This document shows positions 23,301 through 28,143 of a stretch of 41,348 bases of DNA, one piece after another; position 1 is the first letter of the stretch; every line of letters starts with the position of its first letter. Source of the stretch: a virus; IMG/VR virus record IMGVR_UViG_3300009000_000013, positions 1 to 41,348 of that record; one strand, 5' to 3'. Under the pieces are notes generated by a model. The model saw nothing but the letters and a program-made list of their open reading frames with translations, searched no databases and was not told the DNA's origin. The position numbers were made by a program, and so were the translations under genes.

Positions 23301-24121
23301 TCGTCCTCAAATGTTACACTGCCACTGCTAGGTAAAACAATAAATTCGCCTACATCATAACTGATACCGTTTGCATCAAACAGTGTTGCATCATAAAGAC
23401 CACTATCACGAAGTCCAGCAGACCCTGCTGTAATAATAGAAGAGCCTGGAGTAAAACTTCTAGTTATAGCAATAGCCATAGGATGGCCAGGTGCATCAAT
23501 TTCAAATCTATAAGTTTGTCCTCTATATAATTTTAGTGTCGGATTACGTGTAAGTCCATCATTAAATACATAAGCAACATTGTCACCTTGGTCTTCTACT
23601 GTAACTGTATAAGTGCTTATAACTTCTTTGCTTTGACCTCTTACCGGAACACTTAACGGACCATTAGGGGCCCAGTAGTATTCTCTGAAATTTGTAAATT
23701 TATCCCAATCAATATTTGGGTTCCAAGCATAGTATTCGCTGTTGTTTAATCTACTGTGATTTTCTGTATTACTTTGGAAATAATTTAATGTTCCTATATA
23801 ATCATTATAGTCTTTGTAAAAAGTTACATTGTCTAAATTGTCCTTTATTACAGTAGCCGGTTCAAGCTGATAGTTTTCTCTATCAGATGTTACATCCCCA
23901 ATATAGTTGTCAGTTGATTTAAAAGATTTTGCAGTTTTTCTTCCTACATAACCGTTAATTCTTTCTGCCACACCTGGCTGAATTAACTGATCTATTGTTC
24001 CTTGGAGGAATTTTTTGTTAGCCTCAGTTCTAAAAAACTTAGGAATAAAGTCAGAAGCTGTTCGCTTTTCATTACCATTAGTTGGTAACGGGCTTTCGTT
24101 TTGATTATCATTGTAAGCCAT
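8348..24121 (-). CDS. Giant 5257-aa baseplate/tail structural protein (gp7 position)
   Basis: One uninterrupted frame of 5257 codons follows gp6, sharing one base with its stop (TAATG), so translation is probably coupled. T4 has wedge gene 7 here (about 1030 residues). The N-terminus contains WDKFTNFREYYWAPNGPLS, a cupredoxin-like region (about 190-335, GHPMAIAITRSF) and FHYHKNVWIEAQ near 594. Carbohydrate-binding-like repeats with the pattern YxxGDxVxYxxxxYxA lie near 1575, 1830, 2293, 2389, 3041 and 3095. FG-GAP-like blades (e.g. SIDVSEDGEYLVIGAP) lie near 2240, 2356 and 3174-3445. KRYGVQNRPRQSMFVNRVEA is near 3700. Glycine repeats with GSGYT/GNGYT lie near 3844 and 4211. At least seven VNG-type repeats fill about 4307-5257, and the chain ends SIGRFLRAGTSELPE. 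No transmembrane segment is evident. I infer an elongated gp7-like wedge or side-fibre protein; the detailed role is unknown. Confidence 0.8.
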   Translation of the reverse strand: MAYNDNQNESPLPTNGNEKRTASDFIPKFFRTEANKKFLQGTIDQLIQPGVAERINGYVGRKTAKSFKSTDNYIGDVTSDRENYQLEPATVIKDNLDNVTFYKDYNDYIGTLNYFQSNTENHSRLNNSEYYAWNPNIDWDKFTNFREYYWAPNGPLSVPVRGQSKEVISTYTVTVEDQGDNVAYVFNDGLTRNPTLKLYRGQTYRFEIDAPGHPMAIAITRSFTPGSSIITAGSAGLRDSGLYDATLFDANGISYDVGEFIVLPSSGSVTFEDDENVSTLYPDGIRKIGEEGEEVAVAYIEQGTIEFTIPTNAPDRLYYISKNNVDTSGVIRVYDIEENTFLNVEEDILGKKTYTSANGVALSNGMKVEFQGDVLPKKYEQDLWYVEGVGDKIVLINEKDLIIPASYSENKLIPFDSDKFDSLPFANASAYAAEKDYIIINRASQDKNPWSRYNKWFHRDVLVKSYEYNNLSVDIDENFRARRPIIEFEAGLKLFNYGAEAKTDIDLIDTFTKDVFSTIEGKLGYNIDGIDLAEGMRVLFASDTDSLVSGKIYKVRFVTINNNRQINLVETEDTNPLDLETIFVTQGKKFGGKTFHYHKNVWIEAQEKTTRNQPPLFDLCCPQGNEYADLDVFSSSTFKGTKIFSYKVGEGSNDVELGFPLSYKTIENSGDIVFEFNLLNDTFSVQDGEDLVSVKTDTAFLRKYKTITDFTYVNGWTNNPIQSKQYVIRQYIANIDLNNDFPIDVFDRAGDLNDLKVVVYVNNKLSVKNTDYEITRINQKAFVNFYTPLQENDSVVIKAFSKQTKNNNGYYELPINLERNPLNEDINEFTLGEVIDHVNSMIEEAPGFKGVYPGLGNLRDLGDTDKYGKRFVKHASPLNLSLYHITNKKYNLIKSVSYANKEYNKFKRVFLETAESLGFDGETKQHVDKVLEVINKDKIKSQPFYFSDMLSYGPNNRIEYKVLDSRITQYPLSTAFTLEKISAKCVNVYLNKKQLVNGKDYTFRSDGYVDISANQIENDIIEIYEYNTSDGSYIAPTPTKLGLYPKYEPELVIDDTYQTDQPTDDGPYKIYGEDSATNIRGWFYPLYTTKESATTADIDAGGTGTYHTHTFNGLNINLYMPGTGGTHGGTDNVEIDAYPIGVAFIKGHDGSYIRAYLDYRDELLLDFEKRIFNNIKVNYDTNIINVDKFIGGDWRDGEFTKQEVDRSLLSSFTKWLTLVDNDYTDNFFYDRLNPFTFNYSQALSPTSQPLPGFWRGIYKRAFDTDRPHSNPWEILGFKIKPKWWNEVYGPAPYTSDNLILWRDIQEGKIAEPGNIRYNADYARPGITSWIPVDSQGKLKHPQESGYVKQFVLRQSTGNFTFGDEAPVETAWRRSSDYPFAVLLSMIVNKPSKIIGEAFDVSRISTNLANQKVYSVTNKNITLDSIVFPNTYADNERVLTAGLVNYIYNLVASDILTVYNDYQNEVTSITNQLGFKLGSFSDTKKLNLILDSRSPQQQLEEGGIYIPQENYKIFFNTSSPLDVAVYSGVVVEKTASGYTIRGYNNENPFFNYLMPLSGSKAVPVTVGGISEDSSEWQGRKYYVKDTVVEYINDYYRVIKTHTSKETFSLENLVKLPELPTVGGKTALFKSNFETVAQSLAYGTTLRTSQEVVDFLLGYGKQLQKIGFDFNFVEEDGSVNNWDQIAREFLFWTTQGWAAGTVITLSPAANKFNFQKDYYVVDNINDEFYPYSILQANGEPLSSEFSSLLRNQNSFGIQTENTAEGLYSASLPLVQKEHVVLIDNKTVFNDIVFQPSTGYRQERIRISGYKAADWNGGLNIPGFIFDDATVVDWEKWKDYKIGNLIKYKQYYYVAVANVSGASKFDSSKWYRLSEKPESELLTNFDYRINQFNDFYSLDTQGFDSELQRMAKHLTGFQKRQYLSNIIPDDVSQYKFYQGFIQDKGTKNALTKLFGSLGSAGENTLEFYEEWALQVGRYGAVDNKKQVEFNLKEDKLLESPQAIELVNVIPNSNFDKHYRILPYEVYDKPVDYNHKPFPTKVVTEEYIKSGGFVREEDVTFVASSEDELPNGNVNLLGLGDYIWITESGVKPWNVFQHIHADAYALDLSEDNLVAQDGKVTYKITLDRWASPFIQEGDIIGIKNAEEYNLTGLYIVKSINLNSVTVYVPEDDLPDTFVNQKFTVSKLRSVKVNDISEANTLAQQKLYPNQRFWIENYSNNDWKVIENSPIYAKRQEIQNIESFEGILQNYSNSIAVTADNRNLFVSSDSELNGKVDYYRRTNESWDLKIDQTILPPDFIEVWTENTRYNTNDIVVYDLDSTRTYWKAKRNHISGTFFSDAEVAENWTQQTDDAILYYDPALSKFGQSIDVSEDGEYLVIGAPDASYVKTKFKGNFDTDTSYVKGDIVRYKESLWRANREILPKIEDQPFSTFDSYINLVDQADTDSTSLTLLVSGDPGLENNVTDHFLIRAPSDMYNGTAPGDGVTLYWNQRSFAYPTLDDYFPFDNRISELSVNFLSREHIIQEKIDNIFFIETFVTLPNIGDFIQTDTGTAEVYYVGTNRDSAVLYLKNRNGVFTVNGELFTAFGDFVGFYTEENTYATSEEVSGYWLFKTYNIGNDPEPQTTELFSGDEFTYSNNRAYYDVGRGLVYSDVRTAAQILDNEPINVYDNIQDTISEIGPYVLRKNQASFINHLSFTGDNNGLELSRPDSRFVIRISKTYSDIIYQRFLNNPSYQINIKFFDNSAYDITPTGITTDDITGTHTIQDMWDGFIDFDFTEFDFQGNVFEPEIGDVLVDVQYPRDGQGGLALTTTTTSAAEVVFYQRNFNSVRVYVKLRPDIASGSWEQLTNIGRYELRRLSNPGLRGNGDPDQIIGTVLNPNNDIAIGTSLIGKLLVIDSGRNFPTTFTWDNVTPIIDQEYYFFNEDIITGIDREPNYPSSLNKDFKQVYNIPAEKTGTTGYLNQGAVSIFRKDVTGSYQYQITLVSEYAGKDKHFGSKVEIKKQNNLYKLLISNKPSGDARNDPYEWRKNPGAIEIYNHGTTIDQNFLGSYQLNKAYSIGDVVKWRDNYYIALKDTTVNEDQIKNSIYWNNISWQRGKDINYRGTYDSTASYKLGDIVLYGSVFWTATTNITSSISVPSEENTSWSITDDRIDYLGYLPNLTSFKALLEETYDPIENIEQFASTFSLDDKGETLVVRSKQQLSDSTLETAIAIYKLKDNKYELSQIIKAPSSSYILSDHDNDAQTPDVYIDINKWADSVSINPQGNKIAVSVPLDDEQGFNKGSVWVYEYNYTNQKFGTVDGEITQPNIKLYSPNNEEVEGFGNSLAYGKDSLVVSSINGDVSIPTRFDTFEEALENSYVLDTTSETRTETTFDSKFTSFKNSKIDKGNIYIFENLQNNLLFSERLIYENAEIEFGRNLLIEDNHIYVGLPNQTSGNKRGAVLDYRKPKNKISYNEIRSSVVPVDVSKIEGAFLYNKRTNEIVSYIDYIDPLQGKIAGIAEQEITYKLPLDPATYNVGDLADKNVNPKTYWSKTYVGQVWWNVSTARFSYPYQGSTSFQKGEWNKLLAGSSIDVYEWVESDYLPSQWNQLADTDNGVALGISGRAIYGDNKYSARLSYDDISQTFTTKYYFWVQNKTTIPQIENRNLNIQTIANLIARPRQEGYRFISFLSEDKFVLNNFDSLVTSDDLVLNIRYSDGKNQDQNEHRQYQILSDKLATSKPNKDIERKWFDSLIGVDDNGRVVPDATIPVAKRYGVQNRPRQSMFVNRVEALKQAVERINFVLSKNIIVDEKNISELLRKEEIPTFITNRFDFEIDTFEELEFISTNKVTQAKIRPIIVNGKIIRLVIEDSGRGYKVPPSYQIEGDGTGASFKLTINNLGQVTNAEILTQGSGYTESTIINVRRVSVLIKSDNTAFNNWAIYAYDNTQRMWIRTAIQSYDVTKFWDYVDWYADGYNQFSNIDFSVDNSYQLAGVNDSIGDIVKINNVGSGGWLLLEKISNENTEDYTINYNTIGRQDGTIAFKDNLYNFIKNTIGYDNRSYDSTFYDNNPTKELRIILETIRDDIFVGDLEVEYNQLFLASLRYILSEQPRVDWMFKTSFISAKHKLGELEQDITFQYNNLEDFEEYVREVKPFSTNIREYVDNYEKIDNTRSSVTDFDLSPYYDTSLGRIDASITTIVDNNLVGEEDNTLVYPRKHWRDNLGYQIKEIKISNAGQDYTFVPTVKIVGGGGAGATAKAVLGYGKVTDIIVTNPGNGYTSKPDIIIEGSQGDNGVVAKATAILGNGKVRSPHIRVKFDRLSGEFTYETIAKQTLHTGTNFDTNFELPYPMDLNNTKVQVFVNGIEQLRSKYTYENFEDTSKSYTRERGRIIFANPPALGALIEIKYQLPLSMLGAEDRILHSYNPFVDMYGKDLTQLMKGIDYGGIEVRSYDFAGISGWDTRGWYTDQWDAFDNTFEDEIFTADQSTIAVQLSAPLENGVVYNVYRRLASNDEPNPNPFVRLDDPNFGTAEPVTNTSAIMQSITGDGVTDIVRLDELNVALLDGDTLIIRKTTSDGSILPDTNSYDTQLSGGDLAYNTATGINAEDIITDGDGFISEAAMAGPEELVPGQIFDTLDIKVYTRESGGQGKIFSQNYRLDTSVLTYELGITPGTTASVFVKLNNEILELDTDYTINWKDNTLTLNTNNANFVSNASLNIVCLAQATQNVLDFEEFTGDGSTTAFETNVKFQEGLSVYASVNGVKQTVEISESISQNTTVIFETSPEDNTLVYIAIFDNDTQVNYSQLKKDSFVGDDNTTDFTLSSGPFYSKPSQYNLIVKVGNNILSPGYNIQYTIPANSQREYLLEVFQQPSGSLLTEDIVVFLNGVRITVEALQWRFDISNSSVVLADDIGQPGDTLEIFVITDGEYTLSGPATVRLNNAPQDGTLVDIYQFSNHDILEIERLNYDVVSRVTLAADNVDYDTYQRLTVGEVQLRKPAIDAKYVWVIKNGTLLSGDIDYYITDDKTKVMLKDYPEQNDVLDIIHFSAETNVSKFAFRQFKDILNRTHFKRLDAATTALATDLNEYDLRIEVVDGTELSEPNKGQNLPGIIFVNGERIEYFVKEGNTLRQLRRGTLGTGIKTVHSAGTKVYDQNISKTIPYRDNTIVKNYIADGVTAEFTVDHPTGSINELEIFVAGTRMNKNYRKDYLPVHELDSPEGDYEIDPDVQFDITSQSIILKRVPVEGSRVTIIKKQGKIWNEGVKSLGESENSIGRFLRAGTSELPE

Positions 24122-27100
24122 TAGTAACTATTTCCTCCGCTATTAGTTATGAGTCCGCCAGTAGTTGATGTTGTAGTAGAACTGCTAGATGCACTAGTAA
24201 TTCCATTTGTTATAGTTGTCGAAACACTAGTAATAACATCACCTGATGCTTGTAGTTCTGTTGCTGTTAATTCGTCAATTATTTCAATGTCGCTCACTTT
24301 TGCACCACTAATAAAAATTTCTTCTAATTCTGATTTAATCTCAAAAAGACTTCCGAAACTTTGGTTACCTTGACGGGGAACAATAATAATACTTAAAAGT
24401 TTTGGACTTAATGTATTCATAATATATGCACTAAGCTCTTGGAAGTAAAATGTTTCGCCAAAGTCCCAATTTTCTATTTCAAAAAATGTATCAATAGCAG
24501 AAATAATATCTGATTTTAGTTCATTTTCGTTTACAACTAAATTTCTATTTCTAACAATTTTAAATTTAACTTGCAAGTTTGTATCTGCCTTTTCGCCAAA
24601 CAATACTTTATACTTAACTGGATGATAAACTACTTCGTCGCTTATTGACTTAATTGCAGTTATACTGTCTCCGTATGCCCTAGTTAAAACATCGTTGCTA
24701 GGCGGCGTCGGTTTTACAGAAGTTTGTCCTGAAATATATTTTCGCATTTCAGTATCATAATTTTTTGTTAGCAAATATGTGTCTATAATATTACTTGCAC
24801 TTGGATCAATTCTATAGTTACTATCAGCAACGTGTACATAATGGAACTTTAATCCACTTCTTCCAGTAAATGCTTTGTAATTAGAATTAAGTGTAGTATT
24901 TCCAGCTGCCTTGTTTAAAGTTTTAAATACCTTTTCTTCTAACAAGTAAAAAATCTGTCCTTCGTTATGAGAATTATAAGCGCCAATACTGTTTTCATTG
25001 TTTACTATTTTAATTTCTAAGTTAGTATTATCAAAAAACTTATAATCTTCTACACCGTCAGTTGTAGTATATTTCTTTTGGAATATAATCTTCTTTGATA
25101 TATTAACAAAATCATTATTTTCGTCAACAATAACATTAAAAATATCTAAATCATCTGCTGTTCCGTCGTCGTCTAAATCAAAAAATTCAACCTGTATTTT
25201 TCTAGTATCAGTATATCCTTCGCCGTCTCTATAAGCATCATTAATAGACCAAAGAAAATCTCTCGAATAAGAAGAATTACTTGACTGCTGTTTATTAATA
25301 CTTAAAACTTTGATTTGGTCTCTAAATATTTTTCCTGAAGTTGGATCATAAATCTTATCTGCATTATCAAAAAAGAATCTTATTTCGTCAGCACTTTCAA
25401 ATACATATCTTTGATTTCTATTAGTAATAGTATATGTTTCGCCATTAGTTTTAAAATATAACAACCAACTTGAATCTAAATTTTCACCGGAAATGTCTCC
25501 TGACTTTCCTAATGAAAATCCGTTAATAGTATTAATGTCTTCTGCAAGGATTAATTTCCAATCTCTTTCTTCTGTATCGTATCTAAGAGCAAAATCTTTA
25601 TATGCAAAAGTTTGATCAATTATTTGTACCTTTAAATCATTTGAAAATGTTTTTGAAAATACTGGAACAATTTCAATTATTTTACTACCTTCATTTATAG
25701 TATCTGAAAGAACAATGTCTCCGACATTGTTTTCATCAAAACTATTTCCTTCATTAGTAACGCTAACAACTTTTGTCCAACGATACGTTGATGCTCCGAG
25801 CTCAGTATCTAAAGTAGTTAATGTTCCGTTTGGCAAGAAGAATTGCGGAGTACCATTAGCAGTAGTTGGAGGTGCAAATTTAATCATTGCGCCTGGTTCT
25901 AAAAATCTTAAATTATTTGTAACAAAAGATCCTACTTTAAATGTTTGGTTACTGTCAAGTTCTCCTACAAGTATTCCAGAATTTTGATTTGTACTTTGAT
26001 AATAATTTTTCCAGACAGCTGATAAATCGCTTGTAGACTTTCTTGGATATTGTCCGTTATAGAAATTACGTAAGTTCGTAGATTGTATTATGCCTTCTAC
26101 TGTATTATATATAACACCCTCAATATCACTTTGCGTAACAAATTTAAAATCAGTATTTGTTTCAAATGTATCTCTATAAATTACACCATCATCTGCAAAC
26201 AAACTAGTGTTGCTGTATTTTCCTGTTGCGTCTTTAAGATCAAAATAACGGCTTATACCACTAGAGATTCTATTAACACTTTTTGTTTTAATAATATCTT
26301 GACTAATTGCTAACGGTCCAACATTATAATCTTCTGCTGTAATTAATCTGTTTTGTGTATAATAAGTTGCTGGAGCATTTTGTTTTATACTTGTATTTGT
26401 TTCAGTAGCTGATCCGTTTGATACTGTATAATTTAATCTTAGTCCAAGTGTAAGTTTTTCTAAGTTTCCGTTTCTACCTTGATAAGGAATTTCTATGTTA
26501 ACATTACCGATAGAATTTGGAGTAACAATCATATTTGCATTAGCACTTGTTCTATAGAAAACTTTAAAATTACCTGCAGGTAAGTTTCCAAAAACTCCAT
26601 CACTAAAAACTAAATTTATTCTGTCGCCTACTCTAGTTACAACTGAAAATATATTTCTTATTCCTGAAAAAAGGCTATTGTAAATTACGTTATTACCTTC
26701 TACATTATCTAATTTAGTCCAACCTTGTGTTTCAAAGCCGTTAGAATCAATGTTATATAACCATACATCGTCATTGTTAATATTTTCTGCATCTACTGCA
26801 ATAATTTGATTAGGCACTGGATTGTTTACAGCAAAATTACCTGTTTCTAGTTTACCTTGACGGAAGTGCATAAAAAACCCAGTATTGATACTAGAAGCAC
26901 CTTGACCGTCGTCGCGAAAAAGTAAAGCAGGACTTGTTCCTGGTAGAGGAGGTTCTTCTACAATTTTTGAACCTTGAATATCTGTACTTACAACTTCAAA
27001 TCGTGTACTTACTCCTTCAATATTTTTAGAGAAAGGAAAAATAGCACTGTCTGTATTAGTAGATTGTAATCTATATTTTTGTGTTTGTACACCGTCAATA

Positions 27101-27633
27101 TTCTGAGATTTCAAAGGATTACCAATTGAATTTTGTACAGGTAATGCAGCATTTAATATTTTAATAAATTGTTCAAAATAACCTGTGTTACTTTGATCAT
27201 TCCATTTAATAACTCGACCTGCAAGCTGTGAGCCTGCGCTATCTTTTAAATTTTCAGTTGTTTTTACTGTAGCAATTTTTAACAATCCGTTTGCTGCTTG
27301 ATTTCTGCGTGGATTGTATGACAACATACGTGCTAAACGAAGAATTGATTCTCTACGTTCTGCTGTTTCAAGGAAATTTTCTCTAGCATTTAGATCAACA
27401 CGGAATGATAAGTTTTGCCCAAGGAATGCAATCATATCAATTAGTGCAAGGTATTCGCTAGACTCGATATAGTCGTTAAAATCTTCTGGATAGTTTTGAC
27501 GCAGATAATTAATCATTGTTCTGCGTAAATTATCAAAATCATAGCTTTGGAAGTCTGCATTCCTAAAACTTTGATATATTCTTTTCCAGTCTTCAGTTAC
27601 TAATAACCTTGATTGTCTGTCGCTTGTAGACAT
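24121..27633 (-). CDS. gp6: Baseplate wedge protein gp6
   Basis: The first 120 residues are typical of gp6 of marine T4-like phages: DWKRIYQSFRNADFQSYDFD, LRQNYPEDFNDYIESSEYLA, then NARENFLETAERRESILRLA and MLSYNPRRNQAANGLLKI. T4 gp6 forms the heart-shaped dimer that joins wedges into the baseplate ring. This protein has 1170 residues against about 660 in T4, so it is much enlarged, mostly in the middle. The region around residues 1040-1110 (VKFKIVRNRNLVVNENELKS ... WDFGETFYFQELSAYIMNTL) matches the J-like core shared by baseplate J/gp6 proteins. The last 40 residues are almost only Ser, Thr and Gly. It follows gp25 after a 60-base gap carrying a candidate late promoter and has an AAGGAA ribosome site before its ATG. 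Confidence 0.9.
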   Translation of the reverse strand: MSTSDRQSRLLVTEDWKRIYQSFRNADFQSYDFDNLRRTMINYLRQNYPEDFNDYIESSEYLALIDMIAFLGQNLSFRVDLNARENFLETAERRESILRLARMLSYNPRRNQAANGLLKIATVKTTENLKDSAGSQLAGRVIKWNDQSNTGYFEQFIKILNAALPVQNSIGNPLKSQNIDGVQTQKYRLQSTNTDSAIFPFSKNIEGVSTRFEVVSTDIQGSKIVEEPPLPGTSPALLFRDDGQGASSINTGFFMHFRQGKLETGNFAVNNPVPNQIIAVDAENINNDDVWLYNIDSNGFETQGWTKLDNVEGNNVIYNSLFSGIRNIFSVVTRVGDRINLVFSDGVFGNLPAGNFKVFYRTSANANMIVTPNSIGNVNIEIPYQGRNGNLEKLTLGLRLNYTVSNGSATETNTSIKQNAPATYYTQNRLITAEDYNVGPLAISQDIIKTKSVNRISSGISRYFDLKDATGKYSNTSLFADDGVIYRDTFETNTDFKFVTQSDIEGVIYNTVEGIIQSTNLRNFYNGQYPRKSTSDLSAVWKNYYQSTNQNSGILVGELDSNQTFKVGSFVTNNLRFLEPGAMIKFAPPTTANGTPQFFLPNGTLTTLDTELGASTYRWTKVVSVTNEGNSFDENNVGDIVLSDTINEGSKIIEIVPVFSKTFSNDLKVQIIDQTFAYKDFALRYDTEERDWKLILAEDINTINGFSLGKSGDISGENLDSSWLLYFKTNGETYTITNRNQRYVFESADEIRFFFDNADKIYDPTSGKIFRDQIKVLSINKQQSSNSSYSRDFLWSINDAYRDGEGYTDTRKIQVEFFDLDDDGTADDLDIFNVIVDENNDFVNISKKIIFQKKYTTTDGVEDYKFFDNTNLEIKIVNNENSIGAYNSHNEGQIFYLLEEKVFKTLNKAAGNTTLNSNYKAFTGRSGLKFHYVHVADSNYRIDPSASNIIDTYLLTKNYDTEMRKYISGQTSVKPTPPSNDVLTRAYGDSITAIKSISDEVVYHPVKYKVLFGEKADTNLQVKFKIVRNRNLVVNENELKSDIISAIDTFFEIENWDFGETFYFQELSAYIMNTLSPKLLSIIIVPRQGNQSFGSLFEIKSELEEIFISGAKVSDIEIIDELTATELQASGDVITSVSTTITNGITSASSSSTTTSTTGGLITNSGGNSY

Positions 27634-27659
27634 AGCAATTTCCTTGTTTTACTTAAAAA

Positions 27660-27666
27660 TATTTAT
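27660..27666 (-). promoter_or_regulatory. Candidate late promoter for gp6
   Basis: The minus strand reads GATAAATATT around this site, within the 60-base gap between gp25 and gp6. The expected start about 6 bases downstream gives a 21-base leader with an AAGGAA ribosome site. This is the best-placed late promoter inside the structural block and would start transcription of gp6 and the giant gene. Confidence 0.55.
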
Positions 27667-27693
27667 CTGATCTGAAAAAGTGCGTATTTAATT

Positions 27694-28131
27694 TTATAAC
27701 AATCCGTTCTTCTGATCGAAGCGGAATTTTAGTTGTTCAGATATATCGTAAGGTATAAATGCAACAGTACAATCTATTGTAATTCCTTGCTCGTATGTAT
27801 CTACAACTATTTCAGTAGCAGACAATCTTTCGTCATAGTTTACAATAGTAGTAACGTTATTAATTATAGCTTCTTGGATAGCCGGTGTAAACGGTTCGTA
27901 TAATAAATCCCAAATAATACAACCAAAAGTAGGATCACTTAATTTTTCACCTTGGCGTATATGAAAATGGTTTATTAAATCTTGTTTGATAAGCTCAAAA
28001 TCATACAAACTAAAACTATTATTTTCTAGATTAGCTGTGCTAAAGCCTCTGTATGCTCTTCCTGACTTTACTGTACGACTCGGGGCATTTACAGTAACTC
28101 TTTTATATAGATTTTTTTCTAGTTCGCTCAT
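27694..28131 (-). CDS. gp25: Baseplate wedge protein gp25 (GPW/gp25 family)
   Basis: This 145-residue protein has the GPW/gp25 fold signature: SLYDFELIKQDLINHFHIRQ, GEKLSDPTFGCIIWDLLYEP, then NVTTIVNYDERLSATEIVVD. T4 gp25 has 132 residues and forms the wedge core that helps nucleate sheath assembly. The C-terminus VAFIPYDISEQLKFRFDQ fits the last family strands. It lies between gp5 and gp6; in T4 the gene sits elsewhere, but cyanophage-type genomes commonly place it here. The ribosome site AGGG lies 10 bases before the ATG. Confidence 0.93.
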   Translation of the reverse strand: MSELEKNLYKRVTVNAPSRTVKSGRAYRGFSTANLENNSFSLYDFELIKQDLINHFHIRQGEKLSDPTFGCIIWDLLYEPFTPAIQEAIINNVTTIVNYDERLSATEIVVDTYEQGITIDCTVAFIPYDISEQLKFRFDQKNGLL

Positions 28132-28143
28132 ACTGTATTTACC

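Noticed and set aside
8348-24121. Possibility that the giant frame is several genes joined by assembly error
   Set aside because: The frame is continuous over 5257 codons, with the same composition throughout, a coherent N-terminus next to gp6, and a C-terminal end of a type typical of phage structural proteins; no internal start with a strong ribosome site stood out.
28136-28142. GTAAATA on the minus strand before gp25, like the late promoter boxes
   Set aside because: It is only 5 bases from the gp25 ATG and lies between that ATG and its AGGG ribosome site, so it could not give a usable leader for gp25.
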